64,000 bases of DNA from Chrysopilus asiliformis. Lineage: Eukaryota > Arthropoda > Insecta > Diptera > Rhagionidae. The stretch covers positions 74,994,585-75,058,584 of the forward strand of contig OZ035960.1 in assembly GCA_964034945.1 (NCBI GenBank). The letters are read 5' to 3'. The position numbers were made by a program, and so were the translations under genes. This document shows, in pieces, positions 54,861 to 64,000 of this stretch. Numbering within the stretch: position 1 is the stretch's first letter; every line of letters starts with the position of its first letter. Below the pieces are notes generated by a model. The model saw nothing but the letters and a program-made list of their open reading frames with translations. It was not told where the DNA came from and made no database searches.

Positions 54861-55262
54861 GAATAACATCAGCAAATTGCTTCATCAGCTGCACTTGAAC
54901 CTACTGGGCAAATTGCTTGCTTCACATTTCTAGTTCCGCAAACAATTACAATTATGTCGTCTTCCGATTGTTATATAATCGCATGGCACGCGTTCTTTAG
55001 ACGTTAAGTATTTACAAACTTTGTACACTTCCCAAAATAATGTTTAGTCATAAGTAGATATAAATATCGCTGTGAACTGTGTTAACAGTTAGTTAGTTCA
55101 AATCATTGAAATAAACTCATTCGTTTTAAACCATTTACAAGTCTATCATTATATGGACGGTGGTTCATTAATTCACATCAGTGAAATAGCATTGTAAAGC
55201 CGCAAGAAGGGAAACGATCCCAGATCCACAGCGGACTCCAGATACAAAAGAGTATTTGGACA
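54845..55262 (+). repeat. BEL/Pao 3' LTR
   Basis: 418 bp, no difference seen from the 5' LTR on direct comparison. It contains the last five codons and stop of the polyprotein, the TATA-like motif (55058-55067) and AATAAA (55110-55115). Confidence 0.95.
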
Positions 55263-55453
55263 ACAGTCTTTGGGAGGTTTTCAGGGTTGCTTATCACGAA
55301 TCTGGAGTTGGAATTTCAAAATTCGAAACGGGAGGTCCTGTAAGGATAACATTTTTTCCCAAAACTTTTTAAGTTATTTATGTTTTTTTGGCATTCTAAA
55401 ATTTATACAAAAAAATTTTAGCTGCCAACGAAGGGTCTGCTATGGAGTATAAA

Positions 55454-55975
55454 TCTATATATATAAAAATGGATGTTTGTTGGTTTGTTGGTCTGTCTGT
55501 CCGTTTGAAATTACAAAACTTAAAAACTACTAGACCGATTTTGACGCGGTTTTTTGCAAAATGATCTGCGTTGCCAGGAGCAGGTTTTTAGCTATGTTAG
55601 ATTTTAAAATTCGAAACGGAAGGTCCTGTAAGGATAACGCAAATATCCTTTTTCCCATTTTTCTCCGGAAAAATTGCCATTATGGGGTTTTTGGGGTCAC
55701 TGATCACGAATCTGGTGTTGGAATTTCAAAATTCGAAACGGAAGGTCCTGTAAGGATAACGCAAATATCCTTTTTTCCATTTTTCCCCGGAAAAATTGCC
55801 ATTATGGGGTTTTTGGGGTCGCTGATCACCAATCCGGTGTTGGAATTTAAAAATTCGAAACGGAAGGTCCTGTAAGGATAATCTTTTTTCCAAAAACTTT
55901 TTAAGTTATTTATGTTTTTTTGGCATTCTAAAATTTATACAAAAAACTTTTAGCTGCCAACGAAGGGTCTGCTAG
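55454..55975 (+). mobile_element. Helitron-like element H3, 522 bp, two satellite monomers
   Basis: Begins TCTATATATATAAAAATGG and ends GGGTCTGCTAG, lying between a host A (55453) and T (55976) as Helitrons do. It holds the same 5' block as H2, two 122-bp monomers (about 55600-55860) and the same 3' block. It starts 11 bp after the end of H2. It is the cleanest evidence that the 122-bp monomer belongs to a mobile element. Confidence 0.75.
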
Positions 55976-57369
55976 TTGCAATGTGTGAAAATAAAATTTG
56001 CTATATTTTTCCCATTAATAGTTTTTACATAACAGTTCTCGAGATATTTGAAAAAATATCATTTTTTACATGTGTGGTGAATCAGATTTTCTCTGAGTTC
56101 ATCACCATCAAATCTAATATAAAATCAAAGGGAACCGAGTTCTTTCAGGTTTACCCTCGATTATTTCCATGAGACCATATTTCACGATCTTTTACATTTT
56201 CTGTTTAGTTTACGAAAAAATGTAAAATTCTCAAGTGATGCAATAAATTATCCTTTCGATAATTTATGCGTCTGAGTTTCTGGGTAAGGGTCGTAAAATA
56301 GTTATGAAACAAACTATTAAAATATACACATGATCTGGTAAAACCTAACATACATGATAGCGTATGAGGAGAAATCCTTTTTCACGCATACTATGCACAA
56401 TTTTCCATTTCAAATATCATGACATTTTAATATCATGATATTTCTAAAAGAAGAATGAGTCAATAGTTCATATACATGAACGAATACTTCTGGCATAGTT
56501 CCTTATGCTAAATAAGGAAGAATCCAAGAAAGTAGGATGGGCAAGCAATCCACATACAGTGATCAAGTATTTCTTGCAACATCCCTTATGAATAAGGAAA
56601 GTCCACTCACACATTGATCGAGACTTCTCGTATCGTGCCTTGTGCATTTATCCTTTGTGCTGCAATAGCAGGCAATATAAAGTAGGTTGGGCATAGTCCT
56701 AACTGATCTTGCATTTATCCTTTGTGCTGCATTAGCAGACAATACAAAGTAGGTTGGGCTAGATCCAACTGAACTTATATGATTCCTTACACAATTTTAA
56801 GGAGAATATTGAAAATAGGTTGGGCTAGTTTTCCCACATATTATTGATCGACATTTTTCGATCCTTCCCTAGTTCCAATTGTGGAACTTAATTTTCTAAT
56901 AAGGAAAATTTTAAAAAAGAAGGCTGGGTGAATCTCCCACGCCGAATAATAAGATTCCTATTGAAATGGAATCCAATAGGACACCATAAGATTGAAAGAG
57001 AAAAAGTAAAGTATAATAAGATTTTTGACTTCCAAATATCTTATAAAACGACCTGCACGGTCAAATTGAGACAAGTAGTATTTGGTCTGCGACCTCGAGT
57101 CGCGACCTAGAAGTTTTATCTGCGACTAGCATCGCGATCAGTTGTTTGGTCTGCGACCGTAATCGCGACTAAAAATAAGGTCTGCAACTATAGTTGCGAC
57201 TAATAATAATAATAAAAAAACATGTGTGTGCAGTGCACACGCGGTAGAAGTGAAACCTTAGGAAAACTAAACAGCGAGAGAATGAGACGAATGCGGTATC
57301 AGGAGTGGGATAGTTATAGCGTTTATTTATTATAATATTGGTACCAAGTTCAAAAGTCATATTATATTT
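55976..57369. other. No gene seen; two kinds of short repeats
   Basis: 56500-56950 holds degenerate units with AAGTAGG(T/A)TGGGC; the longest pair shares GCATTTATCCTTTGTGCTGC and is 71 bp apart (56644-56790). 57078-57203 holds four short palindromic units, described in the findings. No credible coding region. Confidence 0.5.
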
Positions 57370-57775
57370 TTATTCAGACTCTTTGTTTTCAATTTCAATA
57401 AATGACACAAGCGGCTTATGATAACTAAAGTATAAAATGAATGCTTTGGTTTGGGTTTGATCAATATATCTTTGAAATACAGCGTCAATTACTGTTTTCG
57501 ATCTTGTTGTCGATTCAGTGCGACTGGAGCACATTTTTAAATTTAATTTGGTGTTGAGGAACTCAATCAAAGGGAGCGCTGTATCCAATGCAAAATTCAC
57601 ATTAAAATATCCACTTAAAATCATAGGAACTTTATCGTAATCTTTTTAAGAATCCGCGATATTTCTGGTGTGTACTTTAGCAAATTATCGTGGATAAATT
57701 CAATAATTGTATTTATTGATTGGTTGGGAGAAATGTAAATTGCCACAGCTATAACTGATTTATTATGGTTCAATC
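57370..57775 (-). pseudogene. Endonuclease-domain relic, probably of a Helentron-type element
   Basis: The minus strand reads NHNKSVIAVAIYISPNQSIN, then after a frameshift near 57630 DKVPMILSGYFNVNF, LPLIEFLNTKLNLKM, TVIDAVFQRYI and FSYHKPLVSFIE. This is the C-terminal half of an endonuclease/exonuclease/phosphatase fold. Insect proteins with this wording are usually annotated as PIF1-like and belong, as far as I know, to Helentron/Helitron elements that carry an endonuclease after the helicase. The catalytic GDFN motif reads GYFN, so the active aspartate is lost. The upstream part is cut by the MITE at 57776. Confidence 0.6.
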
Positions 57776-58274
57776 GGGTGCCGGTCAATTTATCGTAAAC
57801 AATTTATCGGGAACAATTTTATCGTGAACAATTTATCGTAAAACAATTTATATATGTATATTAGGGTGTCCCTTATTTTTCGACTTCAATTTTTTTTAAA
57901 GCATACCCTCTAATTTTTTTCGCTTTATGTTAAAACACTCACAAATGAAGTTTCTTATTATTTGGATTACGCTAACCTGTGCCGAATCGCATCAAAACAT
58001 GTGAAGCCTTGCGCACTTAGGACAGTGTGATAATACTATTGCTTTTCAGCCCCCACCCCCTTTAAAATCTTTTTAAACGAAACAACGCATGAAAACTCCT
58101 CTTTACGCTTTCGTAATACCCGGTATTTTACCTTGTACTATTTAAAAGTAGGCTAAGTTGAGCAAAATTATACGGTAAAAGAACCGTTATATGGCATCGA
58201 TTCGTGGATCCATTGTTTCAGTAATACCGTCGGATTTGTTCAGTCAATATTGTATTTCGTAATATCAAGTAATC

Positions 58275-60235
58275 ATGTCCGTGGAATTACGAAGTTCAAA
58301 AAAAGACATTTTTCTAGTGGGGGATTGGAGTCACCAAATATTGGGGTCCAAACTTCCGTCAAACCGCCAAGTTCTCGCAGTACTATTTTATAACATTCGC
58401 GAAGTTAAATTAACGGTCAATGAAAGTGCAAATCTCGCCATTCGTGAATGTGTTATATTTTGGTAAAAGGCCAGAATACCCAGGAAATCTATGCCTAATT
58501 GTGTGAAAAAACTTTCGGACTTGTATCAACTTTGGAGGGACCTACAAATAGATGCCAAAAAAACTCAAGATGTTTACGAGCTACGTAGAGACACATTTAA
58601 AAGCAATTTAGTGAATCTTTTTGATATTGCACACGCAGATGCACTTCGTCTAATGGACATAGAGGAAGATAAATTATTTTTGCAGCGACAGAGGCAGACA
58701 GGACGGCCCGGTTATTTAGCTGGAGTTGATAGAAAACTTGCGGAAAAAGAGGAGCGTGCGAGACAAAGATCGTTAGAAGAAAAAAATCGGCGAACAAAAT
58801 ATGTTTCTACTGCATCAACTTCTTCGGCAGCATGTGATTTACCTAATATAGAGGACGATTCTACCTCCATAGAGGACGATTCTACCTCCATAGAGGACGA
58901 TTCTACTTCTAGTTCGGATGAGAATGCAGCAAATTCACAAGAGCAGTTGTCAACTATGACTGACACCACAAAATCTATTCTGAAACGAGGTAGGAAAGAG
59001 TTTATTACTCCAAAATTAGTAGCAGCTTTAGATAGGTGCCAGCTGAGTATAAGAGACGCTAAGTTCATTCTTCAGGCGGCAATCGAAGCTCTCGGATGTA
59101 ATATTGCCGATTTCCCAATAAATAAATCATCTATTCAACGCATTCGGACAGAAAAACGAAAGGATCGCGCCAAAGCCATTGAAGTTGATTTTCAGAGTAA
59201 CGTGCCAGAAGTTGTTACTCTTCACTGGGATGGTAAATTGTTACCAGCTCTCAACGTCCATAGTACTAAAGAAGAGCGTCTTCGTATTGTAATTTCATAC
59301 GGAAACAAAGTACAACTTATTGCTGTACCGAAATTGGACAATTCATCTGGCAAAGAGCAGACACGAGCTGTTTGGAATGCGATCAGCGACTGGAATCTCG
59401 AAGATAAAGTGCAAATCCTTTGTTGTGATACCACGGCCTCAAATACAGGTCGTATCAATGGTGCCTGTGTGCTTTTGGAACAAAAATTAGACAGAGAATT
59501 GCTACTTTTCGCTTGTCGCCATCACGTCTACGAGTTTGTATTGAAAAGTGTGTTTGAAGCTAAAATTCATCAAGTTACGACAAGTCCAGATATTCCACTT
59601 TTCAAATTGTTCAAAGAAAATTGGAAAAATATTGATCCCAAAAAAATGAAACCCTCCAAAAATATGGTAGGAGCACATTTTAAGGATACTCATTGCTACA
59701 GTTTTTTGGTGCTAAACTAAAAGAATACTCCGTAAGAGACGACTACCGAGAGTTAATAGAGCTGTCTATCTTATTTGTAGGCGGTGATGTAGATCGATTT
59801 GGTTTGAAAATTAGGCCTCCAGGTCCCATGCACCAAGCTCGTTGGATGGCGAGAGCAATATATTCTTTGAAGATATCGCTACTCAGCTCTCAATTTAAAT
59901 TAACCAAGAAAGACAAGGCAGCACTGCAAGATGTGTGCTTATTTATTGTAACTTCGTACGTTAAGCCATGGGTGCTATGTGTTTCTGCGGTCAAAGCTCC
60001 TTACCAGGATCTGTGTTTTCTTAAGTCGCTGAAGAAATATGAAAATGTTGACAAAATAATCTCAAAAGCAGCCTTAAAGAAGTTTAGCCAGCATTTATGG
60101 TACTTAACTGACGAAATAGCTGTTTTGTCACTCTTTGACGAGGATATTGATGAAGAAACAAAAGGAAAAATTCTCTCTCTTTCGGCGCTACAACCGGTTA
60201 CTGGTCTGAGCCTCCTAAGTAATGACGTTGTTTAA
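58275..60235 (+). pseudogene. Uncharacterised transposase-like gene, one stop, one frameshift
   Basis: Parts: 58275-58463 (63 codons), an in-frame TAA at 58464, 58491-59690, a frameshift near 59690, then 59693-60235. The first part resembles the small spliced ORF at 34398. From Met 58491: a basic coiled region with FLQRQRQTGRPGYLAGVD, three tandem IEDDSTS units, and then what looks like an RNase H-type core: D247 in LHWDGK, D313 in CCDTTASNTGRINGA, and C342-RHH. The last part has PPGPMHQARWMARAIYSL and LWYLTDEIAVLSLFDEDIDE. The layout (D, then D with SN, then C-HH, then LWYL) recalls hAT transposases. I do not know the family name; it resembles uncharacterised proteins of insects and other invertebrates. 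Confidence 0.65.
58849..58911 (+). repeat. Three 21-bp tandem units in the transposase gene
   Basis: ATAGAGGACGATTCTACCTCC is repeated three times with one final change and encodes IEDDSTS repeats in an acidic linker. Slippage by whole codons keeps the frame. Confidence 0.9.
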
Positions 60236-60507
60236 ATAAAATAAAAATGTTTGACTTTTCACTATTAAATAACTTTGGGTTTTATTTTCCCGAAATTGCA
60301 TGAAATTTTAAATCTTACCTTATCAAATCACAGTCAGAACTAATTTTCACATATAATGACTTTGTCGTCAATTCGGCACGGGTTATTGTTATCCTAGAAA
60401 GCTCTAATTTTATAAATTAGTGTTTAAGATCAAATATAATAAATTTAGAGGGTATGCGTATTGGATTTCGTAAAAAAATTTTTTTGGCCCATATAAGGGA
60501 CACCCTA

Positions 60508-60509
<2 letters not shown>

Positions 60510-60556
<47 letters not shown>
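60510..60556. repeat. (TA)n microsatellite
   Basis: TA run directly outside the right end of the hAT-like element. A long C/T-rich tract follows at 60590-60690. Confidence 0.95.
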
Positions 60557-60559
<3 letters not shown>

Positions 60560-60849
60560 CAATGTATGACGAAACATCAGTAATTTATCCCCTCCTCTCT
60601 CCACTTCCTCCACCTACCCATCTCCTACCACTTCTCCCTTCCCCCTTCCCCTTCCCCTTCCCCTCCCCTTCCACTTCCCGTTCCCCCTACCCATCACTCT
60701 TGTTTACGATAAATTGACCGGTACCCATCTGTATTCTATCTCATTTTCTCGCAGGCTAAAAAATCCTATCTCTTTTTACTGTCGCTTTTTCGTTTCATCG
60801 AGTTTGAAATCACTCACAACGGCGCTAAAGAAGTTTTCACTTCAAAAAA

Positions 60850-61430
60850 TAATAATTTAGAAATCAGCCAAGGGCTCTGCCCCCGGATGCCTCAAATTGT
60901 TGCGCTCTGCTGCAACGGAGTAGGGATCTAAACCACTAAAAACAACAGTCTCGTTAGGTCCATTAAAAAACATTGAATTTTCTTAATAAATAAGTGAACG
61001 CGAAATTGTATTTAAAAGTATTATTTCAATTTCGAAAAATTGTTAGAGTAAGAACTCAGTTAAGTGAACTATTTTAAAAGTTTATCGACGAAATTAGAAG
61101 TCTTTCAAATAAGAACTCAGTTAAGTGAACTATTTTAAAAGTTTATCGACGAAATTAGAAGTCTTTCAAATAAGAAAAATTAAAAAAAATTATTAAAAAT
61201 CTATTGAAGAAATTAAAATCTTTCCAATAAGAAGAATAATTGAATAAGAAAGTAATTAATAAGCAGTAAGAAAAATAGAAGTGTAAAATTAGAAACTAAA
61301 TAAATAAAATAAAAAACAGAATAAAGTGTTTCAATTTAACCAATTAAAACGTACATTTTATTTTATATGACCACGACATATAAAATTGGCGCAGCCGGTA
61401 GGATCCGCTGCCCAAACATAAACCTTCAAA
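60850..61430 (+). mobile_element. gypsy-type LTR and leader fragment
   Basis: TGGCGCAGCCGGTAGGATCC at 61387-61406 resembles the primer-binding site of mdg1/412-type gypsy elements and is complementary, with mismatches, to the 3' end of a tRNA-Ser. The AT-rich sequence before it is then the end of an LTR, which includes a 60-bp tandem duplication (AACTCAGTTAAGTGAACTAT units at about 61051-61110 and 61111-61170). No gag follows; the element is broken near 61430. Confidence 0.5.
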
Positions 61431-61582
61431 TTATTTTATTTTGTGTCTTTTAAAAAATCCACGACACATGTTTTTTCCGAAACTAAATATTGCAGAGGAA
61501 GTTTTGTGTAGTGTTGAAATACAAGAATAAAGTTCCAAAAACCACTTTTTTAACAACCGTTGAGACAATTGCTTCATTTTTA

Positions 61583-61695
61583 CAGGACTTTCGAGTAAAA
61601 CTTTCAAAATTTCAGTTTCATGATCAGCGATCCTCAAAACCTATAAGTATCATTTGCCCGAGAATAATTGGGGAAAAGGAATGTTTTCACTAAAA
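61583..61695 (-). repeat. Isolated diverged 122-bp monomer
   Basis: In the minus orientation it keeps the order ACAGGAC, TTTCAAAATTTC, TGATCAGCGA-CC, AAAACC-TATAA and GGGGAAAAGGA of the satellite monomer. It suggests a lone relic of the same Helitron-like family. Confidence 0.55.
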
Positions 61696-62583
61696 TTTCT
61701 TACTTAAATATCTATTGGCAATCGTTGTAGGCGGATCCACGTCTTCTGGCCGTCTAATAACGCAAACTCATCAAAAGATGAAGGTAATTTCCGTAAAAGT
61801 GTTTTTTTATACACTTTCTATTAAGTTGATGTATCGCGACCTGCAGTAGGACTCTTGGCACTTATAACGATGTAGTTATCCATAATGACGTCGTTATCCA
61901 TAAATACGAATAAGAGATTTTATGTTTGTGGTAGGGGATATGAAATGGCGTTGTATTTGTTTCTCGCTGTCAACTTTCCAATAAAATTACCCTCGACTAT
62001 GACTCTGGCAATGCTGAGCCTTCCAATACGAATTTTCATAACGACTGCTCTCGTACCAGTCGATAAACACTAATGTTGGAGTTTCGTCCACTTACACGCC
62101 ATCCAGACCTGCCGGAAACGTTGACAGGACTGCTAACATAAATGTCATTAGAAAATTCTGTTGTGACGTAGGTGGGCTGCTGATTCTGGCATGACATTTC
62201 AGTTCCAGAAATGCGTTGAGCAGTAAACAACTGAGATTAGTAAATATGACGATCTGTGATTTCACTTTTTTCTTTAAAATTTCCGCACTAAAATGAAATT
62301 CGGCCTCCAGCTGCTCCCACGATGCCTTTTTCTTTGTAAAAATTACTTTTAAACAGTATTCGTTTATAGAACGGAGCGCTCTGCACGTGAAAAATTAGAA
62401 TCCGCCATCTTAAATTCCATTTCTGTTACCATTTCTGTTAGCAAAGATGTCAGCAAAAAATGTTAGACTTTTCTGTCGTAACAGCTGACACTTCAATCTT
62501 CACTAGACATAACATCAGACGTAACAGCGACACTGACGGCATTCATGGCAGGTGTGGATTACTAGTTAAGAATGTTGTTTAAT
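61696..62583. other. No gene seen
   Basis: No credible coding region. The right part may belong to the LTR that ends at 62799. Confidence 0.4.
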
Positions 62584-62799
62584 TGTTGTCACGTTGGCAA
62601 AAACGAAATAAAATGTTGAATGCTAAATGTGACATTGGCAACACTATCTGATTGTTTTACAGACATACTTTTAGTATTCATATACAAATTATAAATGTCA
62701 TTTAGGTTAAGTGTTAAATAAAATGAAATATATCTTTCTTCTTTACCGAACCTTCGAGCTGTACACATCATTTAGTTTGATTTCTCCAGAATCATTACA
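62584..62799 (+). repeat. Probable 5' LTR of a Ty3/gypsy element (start uncertain)
   Basis: It ends ATCATTACA two bases before a primer-binding site, so the right border is good. The left border is a guess: TGTTGTCACG at 62584 is the nearest TG-type start, and the true LTR may begin earlier. The 3' LTR lies outside the window. Confidence 0.4.
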
Positions 62800-62801
62800 T
62801 T

Positions 62802-62814
62802 TGGCGACGAGGAT
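62802..62814 (+). promoter_or_regulatory. Primer-binding site, tRNA-Ser type
   Basis: TGGCGACGAGGAT is complementary to the 3' end of tRNA-Ser(GCT) with CCA over 13 bases, as I know that tRNA. It sits 92 bases upstream of the gag start codon. Confidence 0.6.
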
Positions 62815-62893
62815 TTTTTTTTCGACCCGACGCAACAGGGAATCATCGATATAATACGGTAACGCTACTGAAAGGAATTAAAGAAGCAGTAAA

Positions 62894-64000
62894 ATGACCG
62901 GAGAAACAAAAATATCGCAAATGGTGCAAGCTTCATCAATGCCTGAATTTGATGTTAATGAAAATTGGGAATTGTGGCACGAGCGACTAGAATTACATTT
63001 TCTAGAAATTAATTGTACAGCCGAAATGTCGAAAATTTCGATTCTGTTAAAAACAATCGGTTCGGAAGCTTATTCAATGCTACATAGCATTTGCAGTCCA
63101 ACGTTACCGTGTAACAAGAGCTACGATGAAATTACCGCGCTAATGAAACAACATTTTACACCACCTGTTATAATTTATAGCGAGAGAAAAAATTTCTATG
63201 CAGCAAAGAAATTGAGTGACGAATCAGTTGCATCGTGGTTTGCGCGTGTAAAAAAATTATCGTTAAAGTGTAAATTTGATACGACGCTTGAAGAAATCGT
63301 AAAAGACAAATTCATCATGGAATTACCGCCGAAAATATTTGAAAAATTATGTGAAGAGGATGAAACTCTGACTCTACAAAACGCATTAAGAAAGGCGATG
63401 GCATGCGAAGTGAAATTAGCTCGTACAAATAGTGAGGTTAACTACATTAAACCTCATGGCAAATTTAGCAACAACAATTCACGATGCCGTAACAACAATA
63501 ACGCCAACAGCAGTACCAGTAATGGCAGCAACGGTAACAACAAGAACAGTACCAGTAATGGCAGCAACGGTAACAACAAGAACATCAGTTCCAAAAAACC
63601 ATGTGCTCATTGTGGGTGGAAAAATCACATATCGAACCAGTGCAAATACAAGACAGCTACCTGTAATACATGTAATCGTCAGGGACATTTATCCAGTATC
63701 TGCCGGGAAAAAAATAAAAAAAAAACTGATAGGAATGTTCAATTCGTTGATTTTTCACAACAATTTACACAAAACACTCATTCTAATGATTTTTTTAATT
63801 CTATTTTTAGCATAAATATGTATGGAGCTAGCAGTTTCGATAATTCAGTACATTCCATAGAGGCTCAAACGCACAATCATTATATATTGTCGTTACAAGT
63901 GAACGGGATCCAGCTAACAGCATACTGTGACACTGGTGCACCATGCTCATTGATGTCCATAAATGAATTCGACCGAAATTTTGATCGCAGAATTTTGAGA
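62894..64000 (+). CDS. Ty3/gypsy gag-protease, 5' part, runs off the window
   Basis: An open frame of 369 codons from ATG 62894 to the last base, without a stop. The capsid part (about 1-175) contains ENWELWHERLELHFLEIN and SDESVASWFARVKKLSLKCK, typical of gypsy gag of the K02A2.6-like type. An asparagine/serine-rich linker follows, then two zinc knuckles of form CX2CX4HX4C (CAHCGWKNHISNQC from residue 237; CNTCNRQGHLSSIC). Near the end is the aspartic protease active site, D346 in YCDTGAPCSLM. Gag and protease share one frame. Reverse transcriptase and integrase are expected to the right. Confidence 0.9.
   Translation, partial: MTGETKISQMVQASSMPEFDVNENWELWHERLELHFLEINCTAEMSKISILLKTIGSEAYSMLHSICSPTLPCNKSYDEITALMKQHFTPPVIIYSERKNFYAAKKLSDESVASWFARVKKLSLKCKFDTTLEEIVKDKFIMELPPKIFEKLCEEDETLTLQNALRKAMACEVKLARTNSEVNYIKPHGKFSNNNSRCRNNNNANSSTSNGSNGNNKNSTSNGSNGNNKNISSKKPCAHCGWKNHISNQCKYKTATCNTCNRQGHLSSICREKNKKKTDRNVQFVDFSQQFTQNTHSNDFFNSIFSINMYGASSFDNSVHSIEAQTHNHYILSLQVNGIQLTAYCDTGAPCSLMSINEFDRNFDRRILR
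63507..63590 (+). repeat. 36-bp tandem duplication in gag linker
   Basis: Two adjacent units encode NSTSNGSNGNNK-like repeats (AGTACCAGTAATGGCAGCAA in each). The length is a multiple of three, so the frame is kept. Confidence 0.85.

Larger units (their letters stand above)
46708..55262 (+). mobile_element. Complete BEL/Pao retroelement with envelope gene
   Basis: 8555 bp: two 418-bp LTRs, a primer-binding site, a leader with tandem repeats, one uninterrupted gag-pol-env frame and a purine tract. The 5-bp duplication ACAGT flanks it (46703-46707 and 55263-55267), the usual size for BEL/Pao. The LTRs appear identical base for base, so insertion is very recent. The target is a satellite monomer: joining the flanks at one ACAGT restores the variant found at 44070 and 45480, apart from point differences. 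This is an endogenous retrovirus-like element of insects (Belpaoviridae type). Confidence 0.97.
36052..55442 (+). mobile_element. Giant Helitron-like element H2 carrying a satellite array
   Basis: It begins TCTATATATATAAAAATGG after an A, has the GTTTGTCTGTCTGTCTG tract and the CTACTGGACCGATTTTTACG and GCGTTGCCAGGAGCAGG blocks, then an array of 122-bp monomers, and ends with AATTTATACAAAAAAATTTT then AAGGGTCTGCTA. The same two end modules flank only two monomers in H3 (55454-55975) and about four in H1. The final G of the expected CTAG is absent here. Removing the BEL insertion leaves about 10.8 kb. A comparable case is known in Drosophila, where internal tandem repeats of DINE-1-type Helitrons gave rise to satellites. 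Confidence 0.6.
57862..60507 (+). mobile_element. hAT-like DNA transposon, 2646 bp, with degraded transposase
   Basis: The ends TAGGGTGTCCCTTAT are perfect 15-bp inverted repeats, flanked by the 8-mer ATGTATAT on both sides (57854-57861 and 60508-60515). A second inverted block, GCATACCCTCTAA, lies 25-60 bp inside each end. TAGGG fits the hAT end pattern and 8 bp fits hAT duplications, but the duplication lies in TA-rich DNA. The single gene is listed next. Confidence 0.7.
57776..60726. mobile_element. MITE with GATAAATTGACCGG ends, split by a hAT-like element
   Basis: The left end GGGTGCCGGTCAATTTATCG and the right end CGATAAATTGACCGGTACCC match at 25 of 26 positions. ATC flanks both sides. 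Four CAATTTATCG units follow the left end, the same word as in the element at 22545-23170, so the two are related. The right part has a pyrimidine tract (CCCTTCCCCTTCCCCTTCCC, about 60638-60690). Without the inserted 2.6 kb it would be about 300 bp. Confidence 0.7.

Noticed and set aside
60454..60717. Frame with YIYIYI and PPLP runs
   Set aside because: Translation of a TA microsatellite and a pyrimidine tract.

Overview
The window looks like repeat-dense, AT-rich heterochromatin of an insect, most likely a fly (Diptera). The evidence is the transposon content: a LOA/I-like LINE with RNase H, a BEL/Pao element with an envelope gene, mariner, Tc1, pogo and hAT elements, Helitrons with internal tandem repeats, and intron-like signals of fly size. 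The species cannot be named from this alone. I found no host gene, tRNA, rRNA or CRISPR array. Nearly every long reading frame belongs to a mobile element or is an accident of a tandem repeat.

Layout. 1-2523: interspersed repeats. 2532-7773 (minus): a full-length LINE with two intact ORFs and an 8-bp target duplication. 7794-13930: a MITE, a 560-bp hairpin locus and a 1.7-kb non-autonomous hAT (9964-11660). 13932-18000: two more hAT elements (14110-15636 and 16846-17925), one inside an older inverted-repeat element and one carrying a pogo/Tigger-like MITE. 18030-22467: several mariner relics, one split by younger insertions. 22545-23212: an element made of tandem CGATAAATTGT units. 23415-27802: a large palindromic element carrying a pogo-like transposon, which itself carries a Helitron. 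27895-30273: a minus-strand Helitron with a Tc1 transposon beside its 5' end. 30278-34730: short interspersed repeats, MITEs and a small spliced transposase-like ORF. 34746-36046: a fourth hAT.

36052-55442 is the central structure: a Helitron-like element whose interior has expanded into about 10.5 kb of 122-bp satellite monomers, with nested 2.6-kb and 1.4-kb higher-order repeats. A complete BEL/Pao retroelement (46708-55262) has jumped into it. Its 418-bp LTRs look identical, it has a tRNA-Trp-type primer site, and a single 2483-codon gag-pol-env frame. A small Helitron of the same family follows (55454-55975). 57370-57775 is a relic of a Helentron-type endonuclease, interrupted by a MITE that was itself hit by a hAT-like transposon with an unusual transposase (57862-60507). 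The right edge holds a gypsy-type LTR fragment and the start of a Ty3/gypsy gag-pol gene that is open to the last base.

The insertions can be ordered in time. The Helitron satellite and the palindrome are older; pogo, Helitron and hAT insertions are younger; the BEL element (identical LTRs) and the LINE (two intact ORFs) appear youngest.
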